From NCBI GenBank assembly GCA_018824085.1, contig JAHJHI010000050.1:94348-158347 (forward strand): 64,000 nt of DNA. Reading direction: 5' to 3'. Below the pieces are notes generated by a model, which was not told the DNA's origin, made no database searches, and was given only the letters and a program-made list of their open reading frames with translations. The stretch comes from Gammaproteobacteria bacterium. GTDB lineage: Bacteria; Pseudomonadota; Gammaproteobacteria; Burkholderiales; Rhodocyclaceae. The translations under genes were made by a program, and so were the position numbers. Positions 52,365 through 61,824 of the stretch are shown one piece after another. Position 1 is the first letter of the stretch; each line of letters opens with the position of its first letter.

Positions 52365-52696
52365 GGTCGGTTCGTCCGTTTGCGACGTTGTTCGTGTCTC
52401 CTGATCCTGGCGCCGGGCCGGTGGGGCTGGCGCCTGCGTGCCGCAGCACGGGCACGGACCGGAAGTGGTGCTTTTGCGCACCCGCGGGTGCGCCGGAGAG
52501 GTCTTTCAGGCCGCAGGCTTGCGCCAGCGCAAGCCCGGGATGGGAAATGTGGAGTGCCGGGAGGACATGCGCCGGATTATGGCGTGCGGCGGCGCCCCGC
52601 ACAAGGCGGCGCCGCGCTTCAGTCGGCACCGGCAGTCACGCCGGCGCGCCGGCCATCAGGTCGAACGGTTTCAGTCGCCGCGGTGTCCGGACACGA
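52365..52696. other. trpGDC leader / intergenic region with two strong dyads
   Basis: About 330 bases without a supported gene. It holds an 18-bp perfect palindrome GCGCACCCGCGGGTGCGC (52476-52493) and an 8-bp stem hairpin GGCTTGCG/CGCAAGCC (52516-52535). Neither is followed by a T-run. On the minus strand no leader peptide with clustered Trp codons is visible, so classical attenuation is not supported. A dispersed intergenic repeat or structured leader are both possible. Confidence 0.5.
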
Positions 52697-54454
52697 TCAT
52701 GCCTTGACGCGAAACATCTTCATCATGCGCACCGCAAGCCCGTCGCCGATGCGTTGCCCCCCCAGCAGAGCGGACAGCGAAAGCGCAAGCGCGGCCGTCA
52801 TGCCGACGACAGGCATTTCCGCCAGATCGAACAGAGCAGAACTCCAGGCGATGCCGGCAAGCAGTGCGGCGGTCGCAAACTGCCGTGAATAGGCCCGCTC
52901 CATGAGGAGATAGTTGAAGGGCACCAGCATCACGAACACGAAGAAGACGATCGCCAGCACGAAATTCCACAGCACCAGCCCCAGCAACAACAGTATCCAG
53001 ACCAGCGCCGCACGGAACCCGGTCGGCCATTTCCTGGCGAAAGAACAGGAATAGACGTTCACCACACGCTCGCGATGGTGCGCCATCAGGTAGAGCGCCG
53101 CATTTACCCAGCAAAGCGCAAGCGCAATGCCGGTGGCAGCCCCGGCACCGTCGAACTGGGCGAAACCGATGGCAGCGGAGAGAACGAAAAGGATCCGCAA
53201 CACCAGACCGTCTTCGACATCCTTTCCCGGCCACGCCAGAAGCAGGCCGATCCAGACGCCGGCAATCATGATGGCCGCCTGGGTCAGATCGCGTCCGTCC
53301 ATGCCGGCGACCGGATGCGGCAACGGTCCCAGTTGCCACATCGCAACCGCCAGTGCAGCGGCGACACCGATCGCGATCAACTCGCGGTACGGGGCCAGCC
53401 GCCCGAGTGGCGACGGCATCCGCCGAGCCAGCCAGTCAAACTGCGCCCGGATCGCCCGCCGCCCCAGGTCGGCCATCAAGGCGAGCAAGAAGGCAGCCAC
53501 GCCCACGAGGCCCATCGTGTCCGCACTCACCTTCGTTTCATCCAGATGAGCCGCCAGCCCGATCAAGCCACCCACAAGCAGACAGCGCAGGGCAAACGCG
53601 ATGCCGAACAACCGTGACAGGGATTTGCCCTCGTCTTCCGACATGCGGCCGTACAGGTAAATCATCGGCAGCCGATTCTCGTCCAGCGCCCGCTTCATTC
53701 CCGGGTGCAACAGCGTCAGCACGATCAGCACGAACCATCGCCCGGGTGAGCGCATCAGTTCGACCAGCCGCGACAGCGGCGCCACCAGGGGAGCCGGTTC
53801 CGCACTGACAGGCTCGCGCCGGAGGCCGGCCAGACGTTGCGCAATCGCCGCAGAACGTTCCGGGCCGAGCACGGCATCGGCACGATAGTCACGCCCCCAC
53901 TCGAAATAATCGGCGAGATTCAGCACGAAGGCCGTCGGCGCCTGCGGCGCCTGCATCACGAATTCAGCGAACCACCCGCTGGCGGAAACGCGTTCCGACA
54001 GGGGCAACCCGTCGAGACGGGCGTGCAATGACGGCCAGGCGTCGAGCAGCGCGCCGTCGCCGTTCTCCTGCCAGTACCCATACACGCTGTGCGCCAGTTC
54101 CCCGGCATCGAGCCAGCGCCGGGCCGGTTCATCGTCGCCGTCCGTCCGGCCGGTCGAGCCGGTGTCCGCACCCGCGTGCTGCACCCCCTGCCCGTCCGGG
54201 GCCACGGCCGACGCGCCGGCGACGTCACCTCCCGGCGCATCGGCGACAACGGCGTCACCGCTGGCGTCGGCAAGCGAACGCCTGGCCCCTTCGCGCGCGG
54301 CCTCAAGCAGGCAGTCATAGGCCTCACGCAGGCGCTGATAGCCCTCGGCGTCGTCGTCCGGTCGCGTGGTCTTGAGCTTGCGGGCGTAGGCCGACCGGAT
54401 CGTTCGCGCATCCGCTCCCCGGTCGACGCCCAATATCTGCCATGGGGAAGTCAT
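52697..54454 (-). CDS. Membrane J-domain protein, HscC partner type
   Basis: 585 residues. A J-domain at residues 1-55 (SPWQILGVDRGADARTIRSAY, then RLREAYD) has RPD at 31-33 where canonical J-proteins have HPD. After a low-complexity linker (about 60-110) come 8-10 TM helices in the C-terminal half. N-terminal J-domain plus membrane anchor resembles E. coli DjlB/DjlC, which serve HscC. It lies 8 bases after the hscC-like gene, strongly supporting the pairing. The altered tripeptide questions normal stimulation of ATPase, or marks a subfamily. Confidence 0.75.
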   Translation of the reverse strand: MTSPWQILGVDRGADARTIRSAYARKLKTTRPDDDAEGYQRLREAYDCLLEAAREGARRSLADASGDAVVADAPGGDVAGASAVAPDGQGVQHAGADTGSTGRTDGDDEPARRWLDAGELAHSVYGYWQENGDGALLDAWPSLHARLDGLPLSERVSASGWFAEFVMQAPQAPTAFVLNLADYFEWGRDYRADAVLGPERSAAIAQRLAGLRREPVSAEPAPLVAPLSRLVELMRSPGRWFVLIVLTLLHPGMKRALDENRLPMIYLYGRMSEDEGKSLSRLFGIAFALRCLLVGGLIGLAAHLDETKVSADTMGLVGVAAFLLALMADLGRRAIRAQFDWLARRMPSPLGRLAPYRELIAIGVAAALAVAMWQLGPLPHPVAGMDGRDLTQAAIMIAGVWIGLLLAWPGKDVEDGLVLRILFVLSAAIGFAQFDGAGAATGIALALCWVNAALYLMAHHRERVVNVYSCSFARKWPTGFRAALVWILLLLGLVLWNFVLAIVFFVFVMLVPFNYLLMERAYSRQFATAALLAGIAWSSALFDLAEMPVVGMTAALALSLSALLGGQRIGDGLAVRMMKMFRVKA

Positions 54455-54462
54455 CGTCGCAC

Positions 54463-56163
54463 TCAGAGCACGAAGCCGGAGCCCATCGCTTCGAGCCGGC
54501 CGCGAAGCGTCGTTCGGGCGAGCGCTATCGTTCTCGGCTCCTGAGTGTCCAGCGCCACCTCAAACTCGGCCAGCCATTGCATGAGCGCCTGGCGGACCTC
54601 GCCAAGATGGTCCTCATACAGCCTCTTCACCTTCGCAACGAGATAGGCGTTCTCCTGCTCGTCGCGCGGATGCACTTTCAGCGCATCGAGGCGCGCCAAC
54701 ACTTCTGCCATCCGCTCGTCGGACAAGCTGTTGCCTGACTGGCGTATGACCTTGTTCGCCTTGCGGCCACCCGCTTTTTCCTCGACGTCGACCGCCAGCA
54801 GGCCGCTGGCGTCATAGCTGAAACGCACATCGACCGTCACCCCCCCTGCCGGCTTCGGCGGCACTGCGATCTCCAGCTCGCCCAGAGCGAGGTTTTCGCT
54901 GCCCACCGGCGACTCCCCCTGCCGGATATCGAGGCTGATTGCGGTCTGGCTGTCGCGTATCGTGCAGTAGCTGGCCACGCGCGATACGGGCACCGGGCTG
55001 TTGCGCTCGATAATGGGCGAAAAGCGGTCGGGAATCTCCCTTCCGCCGACGCGTTCGCTGATCACGATTCCGAGCGAATAGGGCATGACATCGGTCAGCA
55101 CGATTTCTTCGAGCGAGGCATTGCGTTCCATCAGTGCCGCCTGGATCGCCGCGCCACGCGCGATCGCCTCATCAGGGTTGATGGCACGCAGCGGCAGGCG
55201 CTGGAACAGCCGCGTTACCAGATGGCGGATCATCGGCATGCGCGTAGCGCCTCCGACGAGGACGATTTCATCGAGTTCGCCAGGCGCAATGCGGGCGTCG
55301 GCCAGGGCACGCTCGATCGGCCGGCGCAGGCGTGCGAGCAATGGCTGACAGGCTGTTTCAAACGCCTCGCGCGATACCGTGACCGCGTACTCGCATCCCG
55401 AATGAATCACCCGCATCCGGGCCTCGTCCCGTTCCGTGAGGTCGCGCTTCGCCTGCTCGGCCGCGTGCCATGTCACGCGCGCACGCTGCATCGCTTCGCG
55501 TTGTTCCGCCGACAGGTCGCCGCACGCATCGAAAAACATCTGTTGCAGCACGGCAACGAAATCCTCGCCGCCAAGCCTGGTGTCGCCTGCGCTGGCGCGA
55601 ACTTCCACCACGCCTTCGAAATAGCCGAGCACCGATACGTCGAACGTCCCCCCTCCAAGATCGAACACGAGAAAATTGGTGTGATCCTTCCGCTCCTGCA
55701 GGCCGTAGGCCAGACCGGCCGCCGTCGGCTCGTTGATCAGGCGGTCTGCGCCGAGACCTGCCAGCGCCGCAGCGCGCACGGTCGCTTCGCGCTGCATCTG
55801 GTTGAAGAAGGCGGGCACGGTAATGACAGCGGACTCGACCGGCGCGCCAAGAAACAACTCGGCATCCGCCTTGAGCGAACGCAGCACCATGGCCGACAGT
55901 TCAACCGCATCGAAGCGGCGGTTGCCGAGCGACATGACTCGTGGCGTCCCCATCCACCTCTTGAAGGCCGTGGCCGTCAAATCCTGATGCAGATCCAGCC
56001 GTTCGCGCGCGGCCAGGCCCACCAGCACGCTGCCGTCGTCGGCGATGCCGACCGCCGAAGGCGTGAGCAGATGGCCCAAGGCGTTGGGAATCAGTTCCGT
56101 ACGGTTGTCGATGAATACCGAAGCAAGACTGTTGGTCGTGCCGAGATCGATACCGATGCGCAT
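54463..56163 (-). CDS. hscC: Hsp70-family chaperone HscC
   Basis: 566 residues from ATG 56163, shorter than DnaK (about 640) and close to E. coli HscC. ATPase domain (1-370): MRIGIDLGTTNSLASVF phosphate loop 1, VFDLGGGTFDVSVL phosphate loop 2, and VLVGGATRMP. The substrate-binding domain (about 370-490; TDVMPYSLGI) and a short lid follow. HscC is a specialised Hsp70 that works with DjlB/DjlC in E. coli. Its partner J-protein is the next gene (8-base gap), so they form an operon. Confidence 0.92.
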   Translation of the reverse strand: MRIGIDLGTTNSLASVFIDNRTELIPNALGHLLTPSAVGIADDGSVLVGLAARERLDLHQDLTATAFKRWMGTPRVMSLGNRRFDAVELSAMVLRSLKADAELFLGAPVESAVITVPAFFNQMQREATVRAAALAGLGADRLINEPTAAGLAYGLQERKDHTNFLVFDLGGGTFDVSVLGYFEGVVEVRASAGDTRLGGEDFVAVLQQMFFDACGDLSAEQREAMQRARVTWHAAEQAKRDLTERDEARMRVIHSGCEYAVTVSREAFETACQPLLARLRRPIERALADARIAPGELDEIVLVGGATRMPMIRHLVTRLFQRLPLRAINPDEAIARGAAIQAALMERNASLEEIVLTDVMPYSLGIVISERVGGREIPDRFSPIIERNSPVPVSRVASYCTIRDSQTAISLDIRQGESPVGSENLALGELEIAVPPKPAGGVTVDVRFSYDASGLLAVDVEEKAGGRKANKVIRQSGNSLSDERMAEVLARLDALKVHPRDEQENAYLVAKVKRLYEDHLGEVRQALMQWLAEFEVALDTQEPRTIALARTTLRGRLEAMGSGFVL

Positions 56164-56375
56164 GGCCAAGGGCACAAAAAGGAGGGGCGACAAGTATCAC
56201 TCAAAACGCATTGCAAGCATTTTGCAGGCGCGTGCCGTTCACCACCTATCGGCATCGGTCCGGTGAAATTCCCCGCGTTTTCCGGTTCGGGCGACAGACC
56301 CCGGCCGCCCCTCGACCGGCGGCGGGCCCCGGTGCGCGCCCGGGCCGTCCTTGATCGTTGCGGCGGCGCAGCGCC

Positions 56376-57056
56376 TCAGGCCGCGCCGGCCGTCAGCTGG
56401 CGCACCGACGCGACAAGGTCGGCGAAGCGTTCGCCCTGCACCTGGATGTGGCCGCGGATGCGCGTGGCGGCGAGGTCGCCGTCACCGGCGATGATGGCGT
56501 CGACGATGGAGCCGTGCTCGGCGTACGACACCTTCATCCGGTTGCGCACGCGCAGCTGCAGGCGGCGGTAGGGCCGCAGCCTGCGGTGCAGCGCAATCGC
56601 CTGCTCGGCGAGGAAACCGTTGTGACTGGCCTGATAGATCTGGCGATGGAACTGCTCGTTGAGCCAGTAATAGGCGTCCGGATTGTCGGCGTCGCGCGCC
56701 GTCTCGCACGCCTGATGCGCGTCGCGCAGCGCCGTGATTTCCTCGTCGGTGATGCGCCGCGCGGCCAGGCGTGCGCACATCGCCTCCAGCTCGGCCATGA
56801 CGTCGAACATTTCGCACAGCCGGTGCGGTTCGATCTCCGACACCACCGCGCCGCGGCGCGGCCGCATGTCCACCAGGCCGGCGGACGCCAGCTGGATCAG
56901 CGCCTCGCGTATCGGCGTGCGCGACACGCCGAATTCGGCAGCCAGTTCCTGTTCGTCGAGGCGCATGCCCGGGCGCAGGGAACCGGTGACGATGCGTTCC
57001 TCGATCTTCTCGCCCAATTGCTCGGACAGCCGCAGCACTGCCGGCGCTTGATCCAT
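56376..57056 (-). CDS. GntR-family (FCD) regulator of the malonate cluster
   Basis: 226 residues from ATG 57056. N-terminal winged helix-turn-helix (about 10-75; LDEQELAAEFGVSRTPIREALIQLASAGLVDMRPRRGAVV) and an all-helical FCD effector domain (about 80-215) with metal-type conserved residues around EQFHRQIYQASHN. It is divergent from dctP-mdc and probably represses that operon, with malonate or a derivative as effector; this follows from position, not from a demonstrated target. Candidate operators lie in the shared promoter region. Confidence 0.85.
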   Translation of the reverse strand: MDQAPAVLRLSEQLGEKIEERIVTGSLRPGMRLDEQELAAEFGVSRTPIREALIQLASAGLVDMRPRRGAVVSEIEPHRLCEMFDVMAELEAMCARLAARRITDEEITALRDAHQACETARDADNPDAYYWLNEQFHRQIYQASHNGFLAEQAIALHRRLRPYRRLQLRVRNRMKVSYAEHGSIVDAIIAGDGDLAATRIRGHIQVQGERFADLVASVRQLTAGAA

Positions 57057-57081
57057 GTTCTGACTCCTCCTGTTCGGGAAA

Positions 57082-57132
57082 AGTATAGACAAGGCTTGAC
57101 TTTGAATACAACGAATTCTAGTTTGTATACAC
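57082..57132. promoter_or_regulatory. Divergent promoter/operator region of the malonate cluster
   Basis: Plus strand: TTGACT (57096-57101), 17-base spacer, TAGTTT (57119-57124) toward dctP. Minus strand: TTGTAT, 18 bases, TATACT (57087-57082) toward the regulator. Two GntR-like boxes, TTGAATACAA (57102-57111) and TTGTATACAC (57123-57132), are centred 21 bp apart and overlap the spacer and -10. Confidence 0.5.
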
Positions 57133-57248
57133 GATTGGCAATCCGACATACACGGAGCTGACGTATCACGAGCCGACAGCGTCCGGTCAAGAACGGCGCG
57201 CGGCCCGATCCTGAAAAACCATGCATCCAATATCTGGAGGAGAACTGC

Positions 57249-58301
57249 ATGAATCCCCTGCGCCACTCATCGCGCCGTATGACGCTGCGCGCCTTCGCAG
57301 CATCCGCCCTGTCCGCTTCGCTGCTGTCCGCCGGCCTGCTCGCCGCGCCGACCGCGCTGGCACAGACCACGCTCAAGCTGTCGCACCAGTTCCCCGCCGC
57401 GTCCACGCCTGACGGCGATTTCCGCGACCGGCTGGCGAAGCAGTTTGCCGCCGAAGTCGAAAAGCGCACCAACGGTCAGATCAAGATCGTTGTGTACCCC
57501 GGCAATTCGCTGATGAAGACGAACACGCAGTTCGGCGCCATCCGCAAGGGCATTCTCGACATGACGGTATTGCCGCTGGCCTATGGCGGCGGTGAAGTGC
57601 CGGAGGTGAATCTGACGCTGATGCCGGCGCTGATCACGTCGTACGAGCAGGGCCTGCGCTGGCGCACCTCGCCGGTCGGACAGCAGCTGGAAAAGCTGCT
57701 GGAAGACAAGGGCATCAAGGTGCTGACCTGGGTGTGGCAGGCCGGCGGCATCGCCTCGTCCGACAAGCCGATGGTTGCCCCCGACGACGTGAAGGGCACC
57801 AAGTTCCGTGGCGGCAGCCGCGAAATGGACGTGATGCTCAAGACCGCCGGCGCCGCCATCACCAACGTGCCGTCGAACGAAATCTACAGCGGCATGCAGT
57901 CCAGGGTGCTCGACGCGGCGCTGACCTCGTCCACCTCGCACATCAGCTACCGCCTGTTCGAAACGTCCAAGTCCTTCACCACCGGCCGCGACCACAGCTT
58001 CTGGTACATGTTCGAGCCGCTGCTCATTTCCAACGACGTGTTCAAGAAGCTCACGCCGGAACAGCAGAAGGTCATGGTCGAGGTCGGCCTGAGCCTGGAG
58101 AAGTTCGCCATGGAAGAGGCCAAGAAGGACGACGAGCGTGCCGCCGAAGTCTTCGCCAAGGCCGGCGTCAAGGTGGTCGACATGGACGAGGCCTCGTTCA
58201 GGAAGTGGCAGGCGCTCGCCCAGCAGACCGCGTGGAAGGACTTCGCCGAACGCGTGAAGGACGGTCAGCGCTGGATGGACATGGCGACCTCGGTCAAATA
58301 A
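57249..58301 (+). CDS. dctP: TRAP transporter solute-binding protein DctP
   Basis: 350 residues with an N-terminal signal peptide (about 1-38, ending PTALAQ). The mature part starts TTLKLSHQFPAASTPDGDFRDRLAKQFAAEVEKRTNGQIKI, the DctP fold, and contains GTKFRGGSREMDVMLKTAGA and SNEIYSGMQSRVLDAALTSSTSH with the usual ligand arginine region. GGAGGAG lies seven bases before the ATG. Position before mdc genes suggests malonate as ligand; this is inferred from context. Confidence 0.92.
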   Translation: MNPLRHSSRRMTLRAFAASALSASLLSAGLLAAPTALAQTTLKLSHQFPAASTPDGDFRDRLAKQFAAEVEKRTNGQIKIVVYPGNSLMKTNTQFGAIRKGILDMTVLPLAYGGGEVPEVNLTLMPALITSYEQGLRWRTSPVGQQLEKLLEDKGIKVLTWVWQAGGIASSDKPMVAPDDVKGTKFRGGSREMDVMLKTAGAAITNVPSNEIYSGMQSRVLDAALTSSTSHISYRLFETSKSFTTGRDHSFWYMFEPLLISNDVFKKLTPEQQKVMVEVGLSLEKFAMEEAKKDDERAAEVFAKAGVKVVDMDEASFRKWQALAQQTAWKDFAERVKDGQRWMDMATSVK

Positions 58302-58322
58302 GCCGCAACCGGGGGATCCGAC

Positions 58323-58808
58323 ATGCTGACGCAGATCGCCGGCGCACTGCGCCGGTTCAACCGGCTCGCCGCCTACCTCTCGGGCGGCGTCATCATCGCC
58401 GCCTCGGCCATCCTCGTATGGCAGGTGGCGGTGCGCTACTGGCTCAAGTGGCCGACCGACTGGGAGATCGAGCTGTGCGTGATGCTGCTCATCATTTCCA
58501 CCTTCATGAGCGCCGCACACACGCAGGCCGAGCGCGGACATGTCGCCATCGACATGCTGGACACCATGCTGTCGCCGCGGGTGAACCGCTGGCGACTGCT
58601 GCTGGCCGACACGCTCACGTTCGCGTTCTGCGCCTTCGTGGCGTGGAACGCCTGGGAGTTCTTCCACGAAGCATGGGCCGACGGCAAGACAAGCCCCTCG
58701 CTGTGGGGCCCGAAGCTGTGGATCCCCTACTTTTTCGTGGCGTTCGGCATGACGACGCTGACGCTCGAACTGGCGCTGCAAGCCGCCCGCCACAAGGAAG
58801 CCGCCTGA
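58323..58808 (+). CDS. dctQ: TRAP transporter small membrane subunit DctQ
   Basis: 161 residues with four TM helices (about 17-38, 50-66, 95-115, 133-152) and the DctQ pattern VAVRYWLKWPTDWEIELCVMLLI and HTQAERGHVAIDML. It joins DctP and DctM in the inner membrane. It lies 21 bases after dctP and its stop is directly before dctM (ATG at 58810). Confidence 0.93.
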   Translation: MLTQIAGALRRFNRLAAYLSGGVIIAASAILVWQVAVRYWLKWPTDWEIELCVMLLIISTFMSAAHTQAERGHVAIDMLDTMLSPRVNRWRLLLADTLTFAFCAFVAWNAWEFFHEAWADGKTSPSLWGPKLWIPYFFVAFGMTTLTLELALQAARHKEAA

Positions 58809-58809
58809 C

Positions 58810-60159
58810 ATGGACATCCTGACCCTCTCGCTGCTCTTCGCCGCAGCCACCTTCATCGCGTTGTTCTCCGGCATGCCGATCGCGTTCGCGGTCGGCGGCG
58901 TGGCGCTCGTGTTCATGATCTGCTTCATGCCGCTGGCGGCACTGAGCCTGGTCACCGAAACGATCTACGCCGAGCTGGACAACTTCACGCTGCTCACCAT
59001 TCCGCTGTTCGTGCTGATGGGCGCGGCGATCGGCAAGTCGCGCGCCGGCGAGGATCTGTACGCCTCGCTCAACCGCTGGCTGTACCGCGTGCCGGGCGGG
59101 CTCGGCGTCGCCAACACCATGGCCTGCTCGGTGTTCTCGGCCATGTGCGGCTCCAGCCCCGCCACCTGCTCGGCCATCGGCAGCTCGGGCATTCCCCAGA
59201 TGCGCTCGCGCGGCTATTCCGAAGGGCTGGCCACCGGCCTGATCGCGGCCGGCGGCACGCTCGGCATCCTGATCCCGCCCAGCCTCACGCTCATCCTGTA
59301 CGGCCTCGCAACGGAACAGTCGATCGGCAAGCTGTTCATGGCCGGCGTCGGCCCCGGCCTGCTGCTGACCGTCATGTTCGCCGCCTACGTCATGTGGAAA
59401 TACACGCGTGAAAAGCGCGCGGCGCGCAGTTCCGCGGACGCCAGCGGCGACAGCTCGCACGCGCTGCTGCAGGAGGAGCACTACTCGTGGGCCGAGCGCT
59501 TCGAATCGCTGCCGCGCTTCGCCCCTTTCCTCGCCGTCATCGCCATCGTCATGATCGCGCTCTACGGCGGCTGGGCCACGCCGTCGGAAGTGGCCGGCAT
59601 CGGTGCCTTCTTCTCGCTGCTGATGGTGATGGCGATCTACCGCTGCTACCGCTGGGCCGACCTGCGCGTCATCCTGAACGGCACGGTGAAGGAGAGCTGC
59701 ATGATCATGATGATCATCGGCATGTCCTTCCTCTACACCTGGGTCATGAGCAATCTGAACATCACCCAGGAAGCCGCGCAGTGGCTGGTCACGCTGCCCA
59801 TCGGCAAGTGGGGCTTCTTCACCGCGGTGTGCGTGCTGCTGCTGGTGCTCGGCTTCTTCCTGCCGCCGGTGGCCATCATCCTGATGGTGACGCCCATCAT
59901 CCTGCCGGCGCTCAACGCCCACGGCTTCGACCTGATCTGGTTCGGCGTCATCATGACCATCATGCTGGAAGCCGGTCTGGTCACGCCGCCGGTCGGCCTC
60001 AACATCTTCGTCATCAACGGCATCGCACCCGACATTCCGCTCAAGGCCATCATGAAGGGTGTCATGCCCTTCATCGTGCTGATGATGCTGGCGGTCGTGC
60101 TGCTGACCGTCGTGCCGGGCATCGCGATGTGGCTGCCCGACCACTACCAGGGAAGCTGA
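58810..60159 (+). CDS. dctM: TRAP transporter large membrane subunit DctM
   Basis: 449 residues with about 12 TM helices. Typical DctM signatures: FSGMPIAFAVGGVALVFM, LLTIPLFVLMGAAIGKS, MCGSSPATCSAIGSSGIPQM, TLGILIPPSLTLILYG and EAGLVTPPVGLNIFVI. It forms the ion-coupled translocation channel with DctQ, most likely sodium-driven. One base separates it from dctQ and five from mdcA, so transporter and enzyme are one transcript. Confidence 0.95.
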   Translation: MDILTLSLLFAAATFIALFSGMPIAFAVGGVALVFMICFMPLAALSLVTETIYAELDNFTLLTIPLFVLMGAAIGKSRAGEDLYASLNRWLYRVPGGLGVANTMACSVFSAMCGSSPATCSAIGSSGIPQMRSRGYSEGLATGLIAAGGTLGILIPPSLTLILYGLATEQSIGKLFMAGVGPGLLLTVMFAAYVMWKYTREKRAARSSADASGDSSHALLQEEHYSWAERFESLPRFAPFLAVIAIVMIALYGGWATPSEVAGIGAFFSLLMVMAIYRCYRWADLRVILNGTVKESCMIMMIIGMSFLYTWVMSNLNITQEAAQWLVTLPIGKWGFFTAVCVLLLVLGFFLPPVAIILMVTPIILPALNAHGFDLIWFGVIMTIMLEAGLVTPPVGLNIFVINGIAPDIPLKAIMKGVMPFIVLMMLAVVLLTVVPGIAMWLPDHYQGS

Positions 60160-60164
60160 GACCG

Positions 60165-61808
60165 ATGAACGCACCCTGGAACCGCCGCGCCGCGCGCCAC
60201 GCGCAGCGACTGGCGCGCGTCGCCCACCTGGCCGCCGGACGCGAGATTGCGGCCGGCAAGCTGATTGACGTGCTCGAAGCGGTGATCGAGCCGGGCGACC
60301 GCGTCTGCCTCGAAGGCAACAACCAGAAGCAGGCCGACTTCCTCGCCGAGTCACTGGCCGAGTGCTCGCCCGAACGCCTGCACGACCTGCACATGGTGCA
60401 GTCGGTGCTGGCCCTGCCGTCGCACATCGACGTGTTCGAGCGCGGCATCGCGAGCCGGCTCGACTTCTCCTTCGCCGGACCGCAGGCAACGCGGCTGGCG
60501 AAGCTGGTGCAGGCGCGGCGCATCGACATCGGCGCCATCCACACCTATCTCGAACTGTTCGGGCGCTACTTCGTCGACCTCACGCCCGACGTGTGCCTGA
60601 TCGCCGCGCAGGCGGCCGACGCGGACGGCAACCTCTACCTCGGCCCGAACACCGAGGACACGCCGGCCATCGTCGAGGCGACCGCCTTCAGCCACGGCAT
60701 CGTCATCGCCCAGGTCAACGAGCGGGTCGAGCGCCTGCCGCGCGTCGACATCCCCGCCGACTGGAGTGACCTGTTCGTCGTCGCACCGCGCCCCAACCAC
60801 ATCGAACCGCTGTTCACGCGCGACCCGGCGCTGATCACCGACATCCAGGTGCTGATGGCGATGATGGCGATCAAGGGCATCTACGCCGAATACGGCGTGC
60901 AGCGGCTGAACCACGGCATCGGCTTCGACACCGCGGCGATCGAGCTGCTGCTGCCGACCTATGCCGAATCGCTCGGCCTGCGCGGCCGGATCTGCAAGCA
61001 CTGGGCGCTCAACCCGCACCCGACGCTGATTCCGGCGATCGAGGCGGGCTTCGTCGAATCGGTGCACAGCTTCGGCTCCGAGGTCGGCATGGAAAACTAC
61101 GTCGCCGCCCGCTCCGACGTTTTCTTCACCGGCCGTGACGGCAGCATGCGGTCCAATCGCGCCTTCTGCCAGACCGCCGGGCTGTATGCCTGCGACATGT
61201 TCATCGGATCGACGCTGCAGATCGACCTCGCCGGCAACAGCTCGACCGCCACGCTCGGGCGCATCGCCGGCTTCGGCGGCGCACCCAACATGGGCTCGGA
61301 CGCGCGCGGCCGGCGCCACGCCAGCCCCGCCTGGCTGCGCGCCGGGCGCGAACGCGCCGGCGACGGGCCGCTCACGCACGGCCGGAAACTGGTGGTGCAG
61401 ACGGTGGAAACCTTCCGCGAGCACATGGCGCCCGCCTTCGTCGAACAGCTCGACGCCTGGCAGCTGATGGAGGACATGGGCATGGAGCTGCCGCCCATCA
61501 TGATCCACGGCGACGACGTGAGCCACATCGTCACCGAAGAGGGCATCGCCAATCTGCTGCTGTGCCGCTCGGCCGCCGAGCGCGAACAGGCGATACGCGG
61601 CGTCGCCGGCTACACGCCGGTCGGGCGCGCACGCGACGCACGCATGGTGGAAAACCTGCGTGACCGCGGCGTCATCCGCCGCCCCGACGACATCGGCATC
61701 AACACGCGCGACGCCACGCGCGACCTGCTCGCCGCCCGCAACATCAAGGATCTGGTGCGCGCGTCCGGCGGCCTGTACGACCCGCCGCGCCGCTTCCGCA
61801 ACTGGTGA
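60165..61808 (+). CDS. mdcA: Malonate decarboxylase alpha subunit (acetyl-S-ACP:malonate ACP transferase)
   Basis: 547 residues, the family length. LEGNNQKQADFLAESLAECSPERLHDLHMVQSVL and PNTEDTPAIVEATAFSHGIVIAQVNE are recognisable MdcA segments; GSTLQIDLAGNSSTATLGRIAGFGGAPNMGSDARGRRHA carries the catalytic CoA-transferase-like region. It exchanges acetyl for malonyl on the acyl-carrier subunit. It follows dctM by five bases. The usual next gene, mdcB, is absent here; mdcC comes 16 bases later. Confidence 0.96.
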   Translation: MNAPWNRRAARHAQRLARVAHLAAGREIAAGKLIDVLEAVIEPGDRVCLEGNNQKQADFLAESLAECSPERLHDLHMVQSVLALPSHIDVFERGIASRLDFSFAGPQATRLAKLVQARRIDIGAIHTYLELFGRYFVDLTPDVCLIAAQAADADGNLYLGPNTEDTPAIVEATAFSHGIVIAQVNERVERLPRVDIPADWSDLFVVAPRPNHIEPLFTRDPALITDIQVLMAMMAIKGIYAEYGVQRLNHGIGFDTAAIELLLPTYAESLGLRGRICKHWALNPHPTLIPAIEAGFVESVHSFGSEVGMENYVAARSDVFFTGRDGSMRSNRAFCQTAGLYACDMFIGSTLQIDLAGNSSTATLGRIAGFGGAPNMGSDARGRRHASPAWLRAGRERAGDGPLTHGRKLVVQTVETFREHMAPAFVEQLDAWQLMEDMGMELPPIMIHGDDVSHIVTEEGIANLLLCRSAAEREQAIRGVAGYTPVGRARDARMVENLRDRGVIRRPDDIGINTRDATRDLLAARNIKDLVRASGGLYDPPRRFRNW

Positions 61809-61824
61809 CCGAAAGGACACGCTG

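Noticed and set aside
52270..52629. Minus-strand frame as possible trp leader peptide or gene
   Set aside because: No tryptophan cluster, overlaps trpG in another frame and lacks a binding site.
57267..58955. 562-codon open frame on the minus strand
   Set aside because: Antisense to dctP and dctQ, no ribosome binding site and no recognisable domains.
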